From assembly GCF_024807145.1 (NCBI RefSeq), contig NZ_JANUCA010000001.1:558001-622000 (forward strand): 64,000 nucleotides of DNA, written 5' to 3'. The position numbers and the translations under genes were made by a program. The notes below the pieces were generated by a model that worked only from the letters and a program-made list of their open reading frames with translations, was not told the origin of the DNA and did no database searches. Positions 34,495-42,352 of this stretch are shown here, piece by piece; position 1 is the stretch's first letter, and every line of letters starts with the position of its first letter. This DNA is from Microbacterium sp. AK031 (GTDB lineage: Bacteria; Actinomycetota; Actinomycetes; Actinomycetales; Microbacteriaceae).

Positions 34495-35139
34495 ATGAGC
34501 GAACGTCGCATCGCCGTCGTCTCAGCAGGACTCTCGAACCCTTCCTCCACGCGGATGCTGGCGGACCGGATGGCAGCCGAGACCGTGAAGCAGCTCGCAG
34601 AGCGCGACATCGAAGCCACGGTGGACATGATCGAGCTGCGCGACCTCGCGCACGACATCACGAACAATCTGCTCACCGGATTCGCGCCGGCTGCGCTCGA
34701 GACGGCGATCAACTCGGTGTACTCGGCCGATGCGCTGATCGCGGTGACGCCGATCTTCTCGACGAGTTACAACGGACTGTTCAAGTCGTTCATCGACGTG
34801 CTCGACCCGGATGGCCTCACCGGCAAGCCGGTGCTGCTCGGCGCGAACGCGGGTACCCCGCGTCACTCGCTCGCGATCGACTACGCGATCCGTCCGCTGT
34901 TCGCGTATCTCCACGCCGAGACCGTATCCACCGGAGTTTTCGCGGCCTCCAGTGACTGGGGCGGGGCCGGCGACGACGTCGCTCCGTTGGCGAAGCGTGT
35001 CGAGAAGGGCGCACGCGAACTCGCCGATGCCATCGCTCGCAAGGAAGCCGCCACGTCGAGCGACCCGTTCGATCCGGCGAACTACCTGGGTGAGGGGCGC
35101 TCCTTCGGCCATCTTCTCGGGGGACTCGCGGGGGAGTAG
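34495..35139 (+). CDS. NADPH-dependent FMN reductase partner
   Basis: 214-residue flavodoxin-like NADPH:FMN reductase. The phosphate-binding loop is VSAGLSNPSSTRMLADRM and the flavin segment is AVTPIFSTSYNGLFKSFIDVLDPDGLTGKPVLLGANAGTPRH. It likely supplies FMNH2 to the monooxygenase encoded 2 bases upstream. GGAGG lies 7 bases before ATG 34495; GTG 34489 is an overlapping alternative. It ends 7 bases from the converging response-regulator gene. Confidence 0.9.
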   Translation: MSERRIAVVSAGLSNPSSTRMLADRMAAETVKQLAERDIEATVDMIELRDLAHDITNNLLTGFAPAALETAINSVYSADALIAVTPIFSTSYNGLFKSFIDVLDPDGLTGKPVLLGANAGTPRHSLAIDYAIRPLFAYLHAETVSTGVFAASSDWGGAGDDVAPLAKRVEKGARELADAIARKEAATSSDPFDPANYLGEGRSFGHLLGGLAGE

Positions 35140-35146
35140 GGCTCTC

Positions 35147-35827
35147 TCAGCGCCACCGGTACTCGGTCTCGGGGCGACCTCTGCCCCGGTATCGGGCGGC
35201 GCGCTCCAGCCTTCCCACGTCGGCGAGATGCTCGAGATAGCGGCGTGCAGCCACCCGTGACATTCCCAGCAGCTCTGCGGCCTCGCTTGCTGACAACACG
35301 CCGGCATCGTGTGCGGCTGACGTCACTCGGGCGAGGGAGGCAGCGGACAACCCCTTCGGCACTTTGATGCTGCCGGTGGGCCGCGATGCACCCAGGAGCG
35401 CATCGATCTCGGCCTGGCTCGCCTGACCGGCCGCGGCGACGGCCTGCGCGCGGTACGCGCGGTGCTGGTCCAGCCGCTCCCTGAACGTGGCGAACGTGAA
35501 GGGCTTCACCAGGTACTGCACGACCCCGAGAGCGGCCATCTGACGCACGGTATCGGCGTCGCGTACAGCGGTGATGGCGATGACATCGACCGCTATCGAT
35601 CGTGCCCGCAGATGACGGAGGACGTCGAGTCCTGAGCCGTCGGGCATCGTCATGTCGAGCAGGAGCAGATCGATCCCATCCCGCGGTGGACTCTCGATCA
35701 GCGCGTTGAGCGCGGCACGGGCGCTGCTGCACTCACCGACGACCTCGTAGCCGTCGATCCGCGCGATGTAGTCCCGGTGCAGTTCGAGCGTCAACGCGTC
35801 GTCGTCGACGAGGAGGGTGTGGATCAT
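35147..35827 (-). CDS. CitB/DcuR-type response regulator
   Basis: 226-residue response regulator. The receiver domain has the acidic pocket (LLVDDDALTLELH), phosphoacceptor Asp in LLLLDMTMPDGSG, Thr/Ser in AITAV, and Lys in YLVKPFTF. The C-terminal DNA-binding region is of CitB type (LSASEAAELLGMSRVAARRYLEHLADVGRLERAARYRGRGRPETEYRW). It overlaps the sensor-kinase gene upstream by four bases. It is the probable activator of dctA. The kinase is broken here, so input from its own partner may be lost. Confidence 0.92.
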   Translation of the reverse strand: MIHTLLVDDDALTLELHRDYIARIDGYEVVGECSSARAALNALIESPPRDGIDLLLLDMTMPDGSGLDVLRHLRARSIAVDVIAITAVRDADTVRQMAALGVVQYLVKPFTFATFRERLDQHRAYRAQAVAAAGQASQAEIDALLGASRPTGSIKVPKGLSAASLARVTSAAHDAGVLSASEAAELLGMSRVAARRYLEHLADVGRLERAARYRGRGRPETEYRWR

Positions 35828-37122
35828 GGCATCTGCGCCTTCATCTCTGCATGCGGGGCACGTGCACCGGGCAGCGTGACCCGGAATGTCGTCGGCTCGT
35901 CCAGGATCTCCACGGTCCCTCCTGCCTCGTTCACGATCGATCGCACGAGAGCGAGCCCTACGCCTCTGCCCTCGGCGCCGGCCGGCTTGGTCGAGAACCC
36001 GTGCTGGAAGATCTGCTCGCGCATTGCGGCAGGAACGCCTGCGCCGCTGTCCGAGACCTCGAGCACCACCCCGCCGTTCGGTGCGGCGCTGACCATGACG
36101 CGCAGCCAGCGCACAGGGGCGGCAGCCGCGGCATCCAGAGCGTTGTCGATCAGGTTGCCGAGCACGGCGATGCTGTCCATCGGCGCGAGCGAGGAGCGAG
36201 GTGCGTCGGGGTCGATATCGGCCGACCAGTCCACACCGCGCTCTTTCGCCTGAGATGCCTTGACCAGCAGCAGCGCGCCCACTGTCGGGTCGCCGTCGCG
36301 CCGTGCCGTGACCTGATCCACGAGCGACTGGCTCTGCTTCGATGTCTCCACGAGGATGTCGATGGCCTGACGGGTGCGGCCCAGCTCCAGTAGCGCGATC
36401 GCGGTGTGCATCCGATTGCCGTGCTCGTGCGTCTGCGCGCGCAGAGCCTCGCCGAGAGTGCGCACCGACTCGTACGACGCGACGGCATCCCTTACCCGTC
36501 CAGCCGGCAGATCACCCGCGATGCGGCGCGTGTAGCGGCGCGCGAGGAAAGCTCCGAGAGAACCTGCGGCGACAATGAGCGCGGAGATCGCGACCGCCGA
36601 GGGCAGCCGCCCCAGGAACGACTCCGCGACGGATTCGACCGTGACTCCGGCCGCGACCCACCCGACGCTCTCGCCGGCCGAGTTCAGGACCGGCGTGATC
36701 GTTCGGATCGAGGCGCCGAGTGTGCCGGTGAACTCCTAGGTGAGCGTCGTCGGCGTGCCGGGGATCGTACCGATGTAGTGCGCGCCGACCTGGTCGGGGT
36801 CGGGGTGAGTCACGCGCAGCCCGGACGAGGTCATCACGGTGATGAAATCCAGAGCGGAATGCGCCACGACCGCCGTCGCGTAGGGCTGCAGCGCCGCCGA
36901 GGCGGCGTCGGCGTCTTCACCGTCGAGCGCATCGATCACGCTCGGCGAATCGGCGAGAGACTGCGCCAACGCGCTGGTGAGCTGTTCTGCCTCGGCCCGT
37001 GATGCGCGCTGAGTCTGCAGCGCGAGGATGACGGCCGCGACGGCTCCGATCAGGATCGCCGCGATGAGGGGGACGACGAAGACGTGCGATGCCGCGCTGC
37101 GGCTGCGCTCTGAACGCGTCAT
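35824..37122 (-). pseudogene. CitA/DcuS-type sensor histidine kinase with an in-frame amber codon
   Basis: The frame of 433 codons reads as one kinase but is cut by TAG at codon 129 (36736-36738). Before it: signal-anchor helix (VFVVPLIAAILIGAVAAVILAL) and the first part of a PAS-like sensor domain (SALDFITVMTSSGLRVTHPDPDQVGAHYIGTIPGT). After it, in the same frame: the rest of the sensor (FTGTLGASIRTITPVLNSAGESVGWVAAG), helix two, H-box QTHEHGNRMHTAIALLELG, LIDNALDAA, VSDSGAGVP and GRGVGLALVRSIV. A CAG-to-TAG change would explain it. A 213-residue C-terminal part could restart internally. ATG 37122 has AAGGAG. Confidence 0.85.
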
Positions 37123-37218
37123 CGCGAGCTCCTTCTTCCTCCTCGATCGGATCGGCACGACCAATACGACCACAAATGGTGGACACCCGAGAACCCCGAG
37201 AGGGTGAGACCCGTTCAC

Positions 37219-37233
37219 CCGGCGAATCGCCGG
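37219..37233. promoter_or_regulatory. Palindrome in the sensor kinase/dctA intergenic region
   Basis: CCGGCGA-A-TCGCCGG, a 7-bp perfect inverted repeat about 40 bases before dctA. It could bind the CitB-type regulator or be chance in GC-rich DNA. Confidence 0.25.
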
Positions 37234-37274
37234 ACGTCATGCGACGACGCAGTTCATGATCACGGAGGTACACC

Positions 37275-38714
37275 ATGGCCGTCACAACGAGTTTCTCACT
37301 CCCGGGCTACAACTGGCGAAAGAGCAAACGCTCCTGGGACAAGCACACCTGGCTGTACGTGTCGGTCCTCACAGCCGCCGTGCTCGGGGCTGCGATCGGA
37401 TTAATCTGGCCGGAGTTCGCACAGAGCCTCGAGCCGCTAGGCAAGGGGTTCGTATCGCTGATCAAGATGATGATCGCCCCGATCATCTTCTGCACGATCG
37501 TGGTGGGGGTCGGATCGATCGCGAAGGCCGCGACAGTGGGGAAGATCGGGGGCCTCGCACTCATCTACTTCATGCTGATGTCGACCTTCGCGCTGGCGAT
37601 CGGCCTCGTCGTCGGGAACATCATCCATCCCGGTACCGGGCTCGACATGGCCGGTGCGTCCTACGACGCGAGCACCACGGAGGCCAAGTCCACGCAGGAT
37701 TTCATCCTCGGCATCATCCCCACCACGTTCTTCTCGGCCTTCACGGGCGAGAGCGTGCTGCAGGTGCTCTTCATCGCACTGCTGGTCGGATTCACCGTGC
37801 AAGGACTCGGCGAGAAGGGCGCGCCGATCATGGCTGCGGTGAAGCATCTTCAGGTGCTGGTGTTCCGCATTCTCGGGATGATCCTGTGGCTCGCACCCAT
37901 CGGTGCGTTCGGCGCGATCGCCGCTGTCGTGGGCAAGACCGGCATCGCAGCGATCTGGGGACTGGGACTGCTGATGATCGCGTTCTACATCACCTGCATC
38001 GTCTTCATCATCGGTGTGCTTGGGACGCTGCTCTACCTCGTGACGCGACTGAACATCTTCCAGCTCATCAAGTACTTGGCGCGAGAGTACCTGCTCATCG
38101 TGGGAACGTCGTCGTCGGAGTCGGCGCTCCCGCGGCTCATCGCGAAGATGGAGCACATCGGGGTGTCCAAGCCGGTCGTGGGCATCACGGTTCCGACGGG
38201 GTATTCGTTCAACCTCGACGGAACGGCCATCTATCTGACGATGGCCTCGCTGTTCATCGCAGCAGGAATGGGGCAGCCGATGTCGATCGGCGAGCAGATC
38301 GGACTGCTGCTGTTCATGATCATCGCGAGCAAGGGGGCAGCAGGCGTGACCGGCGCAGGGCTCGCCACGCTCGCCGGCGGTCTGCAGGCGTACCGACCCG
38401 ACCTCGTCGACGGGGTCGGCGTGATCGTGGGCATCGACCGCTTCATGTCCGAGGGGCGCGCCATTACGAACTTCACCGGCAACGCCGTGGCCACTCTGCT
38501 CATCGGTACCTGGACCAAGCAGATCGATCCTGCGCGCGCACGGCGCGTGCTCGGCGGTGGGGATCCGTTCGACGAGGCGATGCTCGACGGCTCGTCACAT
38601 GACGGGATGTCCAACGCGACGGATGCCGTCGACACCCAGGGCCTCGAAGAGGCGGCGGTCGCGGAGCTGGCGGCGAAGGAGGCCCGAGCCCGCGCACGTA
38701 CGACATCACGTTAG
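37275..38714 (+). CDS. dctA: DctA-like dicarboxylate:cation symporter
   Basis: 479-residue DAACS symporter, importing C4-dicarboxylates such as succinate, fumarate and malate (possibly aspartate) with protons or sodium. Marks: KMMIAPIIFCTIVVGVGS, the serine-rich hairpin TSSSESALPRL, the NLDGTAIY helix, and GVIVGIDRFMSEGRAITNFTGNAVATLLI, whose Arg and Asn ligate the substrate. Eight helices plus two re-entrant loops fit. The C-terminal tail is charged. GGAGG precedes the ATG. Divergence from a CitA/CitB-type system implies substrate-induced expression. Confidence 0.94.
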   Translation: MAVTTSFSLPGYNWRKSKRSWDKHTWLYVSVLTAAVLGAAIGLIWPEFAQSLEPLGKGFVSLIKMMIAPIIFCTIVVGVGSIAKAATVGKIGGLALIYFMLMSTFALAIGLVVGNIIHPGTGLDMAGASYDASTTEAKSTQDFILGIIPTTFFSAFTGESVLQVLFIALLVGFTVQGLGEKGAPIMAAVKHLQVLVFRILGMILWLAPIGAFGAIAAVVGKTGIAAIWGLGLLMIAFYITCIVFIIGVLGTLLYLVTRLNIFQLIKYLAREYLLIVGTSSSESALPRLIAKMEHIGVSKPVVGITVPTGYSFNLDGTAIYLTMASLFIAAGMGQPMSIGEQIGLLLFMIIASKGAAGVTGAGLATLAGGLQAYRPDLVDGVGVIVGIDRFMSEGRAITNFTGNAVATLLIGTWTKQIDPARARRVLGGGDPFDEAMLDGSSHDGMSNATDAVDTQGLEEAAVAELAAKEARARARTTSR

Positions 38715-38720
38715 GACGCG

Positions 38721-38755
38721 AGGTGTCGCGTGGCCGGTGAGGTCGCGCGGCACCT
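38721..38755 (+). terminator. Hairpin after dctA
   Basis: A 10-bp stem with one T-G wobble (38721-38730 with 38746-38755), loop of 15, followed by TCCTCATCT, 6 bases after the stop. Confidence 0.5.
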
Positions 38756-38792
38756 TCCTCATCTGGGTGGAAGAGGAGCTGGCGGCACGGCG

Positions 38793-39233
38793 TCAGCCCA
38801 GAAGCTCGACCACCTGTTCGGCGATGAGCTCCGGCTCGGTCGTGGAGACCGTTCGACCATCTGCCAGGCGGCGAGCTGCCGCCGTGCGCACGATCGGGCC
38901 GCCCCAGCTGTGCCCGATGAGAACGAGTCGGCGATGTGGGACGGCATCGACCACGATGCCGAGGTCATCAGCGAGGCGCTCGAGAGTCCTCGGGTCGGTA
39001 TCGGCGTCGCTTCCGCCGTAGCCGGCGCGTTCATAGGCGACCACACGTGAACCGGCAGATATCAGTTCATGCACAGGACCCCAGTACAGACCGCTCATGC
39101 CGAGTCCGGCCTCCAGAACCACGAGGTCATCGCCACTGCCGCGGACCATTGTGCGCAGCCGACGCCCGCCTGGAGTCGTCAGCATCCGATCCTCACCCAG
39201 GAGGCCGGATCCTGGAACGGGGCTGATCGGCAT
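38793..39233 (-). pseudogene. Alpha/beta hydrolase with a large internal deletion
   Basis: 146 codons where the family needs about 270. The N-terminal part is normal: PGGRRLRTMVRGSG, VVLEAGLGMSGLYWGPV, VVAYERAGYGGSD, and the nucleophile elbow GHSWGG. Directly after PIVRTAAARRL the frame jumps to the C-terminal helix (TEPELIAEQVVELLG). The cap, the catalytic Asp and the segment carrying the His are missing. An in-frame deletion is the simplest cause, and the product should be inactive. ATG 39233 lies 6 bases after TACTGT; ATG 39185 is another option. Confidence 0.65.
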
Positions 39234-39239
39234 GGCACC

Positions 39240-39245
39240 ACAGTA
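39240..39245 (-). promoter_or_regulatory. -10 box of the shortened hydrolase gene
   Basis: TACTGT on the minus strand ends 6 bases before the ATG at 39233. Confidence 0.4.
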
Positions 39246-39273
39246 TCGCGGCAGGAACGGGTGCCGAAAAGTG

Positions 39274-39305
39274 AAGAGGGCCATCCCGATCGGGGTGGCC
39301 CTCTT
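39274..39305 (-). terminator. Terminator after the DUF5302 gene
   Basis: A 14-bp stem with one G-T wobble (39274-39287 with 39292-39305) and loop GATC, followed on the minus strand by CACTTTTC. It begins 5 bases after the DUF5302 stop. Confidence 0.8.
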
Positions 39306-39310
39306 GATGG

Positions 39311-39490
39311 TCATCCGCTCTTGCGTCGGAACTCGCGTCGCGTCTGCGGGGCGTTCGCCGCGTGGACGGCGGAGTCGCCGTCCAGATGCGATTCACCGTC
39401 GCGGTGATGTGCGTTCTTCTTCTCGAGCGCTTCCTTGAACTTGCGCTTCATCTCCTCGGAGGGGGAAGGTGCGCCTTCTTCGGTGCTCAT
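39311..39490 (-). CDS. Small DUF5302-like protein
   Basis: 59-residue hydrophilic protein. It matches the pattern of DUF5302, an actinobacterial family of unknown function: an acidic/Ser-rich start, SEEMKRKFKEALEKKNAHH, a DGESHLDGDSAVHAANAP middle, and the basic end TRREFRRKSG. A leaderless promoter (TAGGCT, 6 bases before the ATG) and a strong terminator frame it exactly, so it is a real single-gene unit despite its size. Confidence 0.85.
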   Translation of the reverse strand: MSTEEGAPSPSEEMKRKFKEALEKKNAHHRDGESHLDGDSAVHAANAPQTRREFRRKSG

Positions 39491-39496
39491 GACGTC

Positions 39497-39502
39497 AGCC
39501 TA
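39497..39502 (-). promoter_or_regulatory. -10 box of the DUF5302-like gene, leaderless type
   Basis: TAGGCT on the minus strand ends 6 bases before the ATG at 39490 and overlaps the stop codon of the upstream VTT gene. Confidence 0.55.
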
Positions 39503-40120
39503 GTCGGACGGAACACGAGCCGCGACAGGATTGCGTCGGTGTGCGCGTCTGCGGATCACGAGATCGATCAGGGCGCCGAGCCCGACCGCGACGACGATGG
39601 ACACCAGTACCGAGACGATGGGAGCGCCGGGAAGGAGCGCGGCGAAGAGGGCACCGATCGCCGCCTGATAGGTCGCCCAGCCGGTGGCGGCGAGCGCGAC
39701 CAACCCGAGGTATCGCGCGAACGAGATGCCCGTTGTCCCTGCGACGAGATTGATGGCGAGCCGTGCGAACGGGACGAAGCGCGCGGTGAACAGCACCACG
39801 GCCGTTCCCGCGTCGAGCCGCCGCCGTGCCCATCCCTGAGCGCGCTGGAGTCGTTCCGCACGCATCCAGCGCCACCGTTCGAGCCCGACCCAGCGCCCTA
39901 TCCCGTAGCAGAGCAGATCCCCACAGGCAGCGGCCACTGCCGCGCAGAGGATCACGGCCCACAGCGGCGGGGTTCCTGTCGACGTCGACAGCGCACCCAG
40001 CGCCGTCACCGCGATCTCTCCGGGCACGATCACCAAGAAGGCATCGCCGAAGACGAGCAGCGCCATCACGACGAGGGCCCACGGGCCGGTCACAGCATCT
40101 GCCAGCGCTTCCGGAATCAC
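39500..40120 (-). CDS. DedA/VTT-domain membrane protein
   Basis: 206-residue DedA-family (VTT, SNARE-associated) protein. Members act as lipid scramblases or flippases (for example of undecaprenyl phosphate) and affect membrane homeostasis. Marks: FGDAFLVIVPGEIAVTALGAL, AAVAAACGDLLCYGIGRWVG, and FTARFVPFARLAINLVAGTTGISFARYL, which is the conserved F/GRF-x-P-x-x-R motif. About four to five helices are seen. GTG 40120 is the best start because the upstream frame is non-coding in character; no strong ribosome-binding site supports it. Confidence 0.85.
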   Translation of the reverse strand: MIPEALADAVTGPWALVVMALLVFGDAFLVIVPGEIAVTALGALSTSTGTPPLWAVILCAAVAAACGDLLCYGIGRWVGLERWRWMRAERLQRAQGWARRRLDAGTAVVLFTARFVPFARLAINLVAGTTGISFARYLGLVALAATGWATYQAAIGALFAALLPGAPIVSVLVSIVVAVGLGALIDLVIRRRAHRRNPVAARVPSD

Positions 40121-40259
40121 GCTCTCACTGTGCTCATCGAAGGTGAACGGAAACGGAATCGGGGACAGCCGGTGAAGGACAGTCGTGCAACAGGTGAACA
40201 CTCGGCTGCACCGCCCGCCGGTGTCGGATGTGTCCGTGTCCTGGCGGCATCCTGAGATC

Positions 40260-42200
40260 GTGAGAGTCGCAATCGTGACCGAATCATTCCTGCCGCACAT
40301 GAACGGCGTGACAGGGTCAGTGCTGCAGATCCTGCGCCATCTCGAGCGCGCCGGCCATGAGGCCCATGTGATCGCTCCGGATGCCGTCGGCATCCCCGTG
40401 CGAGCGCACGGCGCGCCGATCGAGCCGGTGGCGAGCCTCGCGTTGCCCGGCTATCGCAACGTCAGGGTCGGCGCCGCCACCACTCATCGTGTCGCGTCGT
40501 CGCTGGCGCGATTCCGCCCCGATGTGGTGCACCTCGCGTCGCCGTTCGCGTTGGGATGGCGCGGTGTGTTGGCGGCGTCGAGCCGTGGCGTGCCGGCAGT
40601 GGCCGCCTATCAGACCGACATCGCCGCGTACACCGAGCGCTACAGACTCGCCGCGACGACATCGTTCGCGCGGAACCACATCGTTCGATTGCATCGTCGG
40701 GCGACGCTCACGCTTGCGCCTTCGACCGAGTCGGAGCATCAGCTGATCGAGCTCGGCGTCGACCGCATCCGCCGCTGGGGGCGTGGGGTGGATGCCGAGC
40801 GCTTCCACCCTTCGCACCGTGACGAGCGCTGGCAGCGACGCACAACGGACGAGGTGATCGTCGGGTACGTCGGTCGGCTCGCGGCTGAGAAGCAGGTCGA
40901 GGATCTTCGCATGCTCGATCGGATGCCGGGTGTGCGCCTCGTGATCGTCGGCGACGGGCCGTCGAAGGCGCGCCTTCAGGCCGAGCTGGCAGACGCGGTG
41001 TTCCTCGGACACCTCGACGGTGAAGCCCTCGCCACGGCCATGGCATCGTTCGACATCTTCGTGCACCCCGGAGAGAGCGAGACGTTCGGCCAGACGCTGC
41101 AGGAGGCGCACGCGAGCGGTGTTCCGATCGTCGCGACGGGACGAGGCGGTCCTCTCGACCTCGTGCGGATGGGCATCGACGGATGGCTGTACCGGCCCGG
41201 CGATCTCGACGACCTTCGAATGCGGGTGGCCGATCTCGCCGGCGACGGACGCAAGCGCCGTGCATTCGGCATCGCCGGCCGCGCCGCCGTCGAGGGGCGC
41301 AGCTGGCAGGCGGTGTGCGAGCAGCTGATGGGCCACTACGAGGAGGCGCGCGAGCTGCACAGTCTCGACCGGCAGCTGCGAAGCGCGCGCGTGCGCAGAC
41401 CCGAGCTGGCGCTCCCGACAGCGGGACGACGGTGGCAGCGGTACGTGGCTCTGGGTGATTCGTTGACCGAGGGGCTGTGCGACCCGGCACCGGACGGTGC
41501 ACTGCGCGGCTGGGCCGATCGACTTGCCCTTCTCCTCGCCGCCCGCGGTGGTCTCCACTACGCCAACCTTGCGGTGCGGTCCAGGCGCGTGCGAGATGTG
41601 TGCGGGGAACAGCTCACCAGGGCGCGGGAGCTGCGGCCGGATCTCGTGTCGATCCTGATCGGTGCGAACGACCTCGTGAAATCCCACGCGGATGTCGCCG
41701 CGCTCGCCGGGCAGGTCGAACAGGTGGTGCGGACTCTGCGTGACGACGGCGTGGACGTGCTGCTGGTCACACCGTTCCTGCCGGATCGGCGGGCCGCGCG
41801 ACTGTTCACTGGCCGCTTCGCCGACTTCTCCAGCCGGCTGGCGGCTATCGCCCAGCGCACAGGGGCGATTCTGCTCGACACTGACCTGCATCCCGTGCTA
41901 TCGTCCAGGCCGAACTGGGGTGAGGACCTGGTGCACCTCAGCAGTCGCGGACACCGCTTCCTGGCCTACCGAGCGGGCGAGATGCTCGGCGTGCCGCACG
42001 CCGACACCCTCGGAGCGCTGGATCAGGTGCTGCACGATGTGGATGCCACCACACGTGCTGCGTGGTGGCAGCACCACGCGCTGCCATGGGTGTGGCGGCG
42101 CCTGCGCGGTCGCGTCGCCGGCGACGGCCGTGCGGCCAAGCACGACGACTACGTGTACATCGGTCGTTCATCGGCCATGCACGGCGTCGAAGTCGGCTGA
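40260..42200 (+). CDS. GT4 mannosyltransferase-like/SGNH hydrolase fusion
   Basis: 646-residue two-domain protein. Residues 1-385 form a GT4 glycosyltransferase like GDP-mannose-dependent alpha-mannosyltransferases (VAIVTESFLPHMNGVTGSV, VGYVGRLAAEKQVEDL, VIVGDGPSKARL, HPGESETFGQTLQEAHASG with the donor-site Glu pair). Residues 390-600 form an SGNH/GDSL esterase: Ser401 in GDSLTEG, IGANDL with Asn, and the Asp/His of DLVHLSSRGH. A glycolipid mannosylation-plus-deacylation role is plausible. The linker is in frame with no sign of a frameshift. GTG 40260 is inferred; its ribosome-binding site is weak. Confidence 0.85.
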   Translation: MRVAIVTESFLPHMNGVTGSVLQILRHLERAGHEAHVIAPDAVGIPVRAHGAPIEPVASLALPGYRNVRVGAATTHRVASSLARFRPDVVHLASPFALGWRGVLAASSRGVPAVAAYQTDIAAYTERYRLAATTSFARNHIVRLHRRATLTLAPSTESEHQLIELGVDRIRRWGRGVDAERFHPSHRDERWQRRTTDEVIVGYVGRLAAEKQVEDLRMLDRMPGVRLVIVGDGPSKARLQAELADAVFLGHLDGEALATAMASFDIFVHPGESETFGQTLQEAHASGVPIVATGRGGPLDLVRMGIDGWLYRPGDLDDLRMRVADLAGDGRKRRAFGIAGRAAVEGRSWQAVCEQLMGHYEEARELHSLDRQLRSARVRRPELALPTAGRRWQRYVALGDSLTEGLCDPAPDGALRGWADRLALLLAARGGLHYANLAVRSRRVRDVCGEQLTRARELRPDLVSILIGANDLVKSHADVAALAGQVEQVVRTLRDDGVDVLLVTPFLPDRRAARLFTGRFADFSSRLAAIAQRTGAILLDTDLHPVLSSRPNWGEDLVHLSSRGHRFLAYRAGEMLGVPHADTLGALDQVLHDVDATTRAAWWQHHALPWVWRRLRGRVAGDGRAAKHDDYVYIGRSSAMHGVEVG

Positions 42201-42241
42201 GGGGAGCCGCCCAGGTCATCAGCGAATTTCGCATGCGCTGG

Positions 42242-42247
42242 TAGGCT
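42242..42247 (+). promoter_or_regulatory. -10 box of pnp
   Basis: TAGGCT, leaving a leader of about 100 bases before pnp. A second TATGAT-like box lies at 42298. A pnp promoter is expected because rpsO is far away. Confidence 0.4.
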
Positions 42248-42352
42248 TGGGCAGGACTGCTGTATGCAGTTCGCGCGTCGTGTTGTGCGCGCTTACGTAT
42301 GATCTCGCCCGTCACACGGACGGACGAGTCTAAACAAAGAAGGAGAGACCTC

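Noticed and set aside
42201..42352. Riboswitch or structured leader before pnp
   Set aside because: Only short stems (5 bp) were found and no known riboswitch core was recognised.
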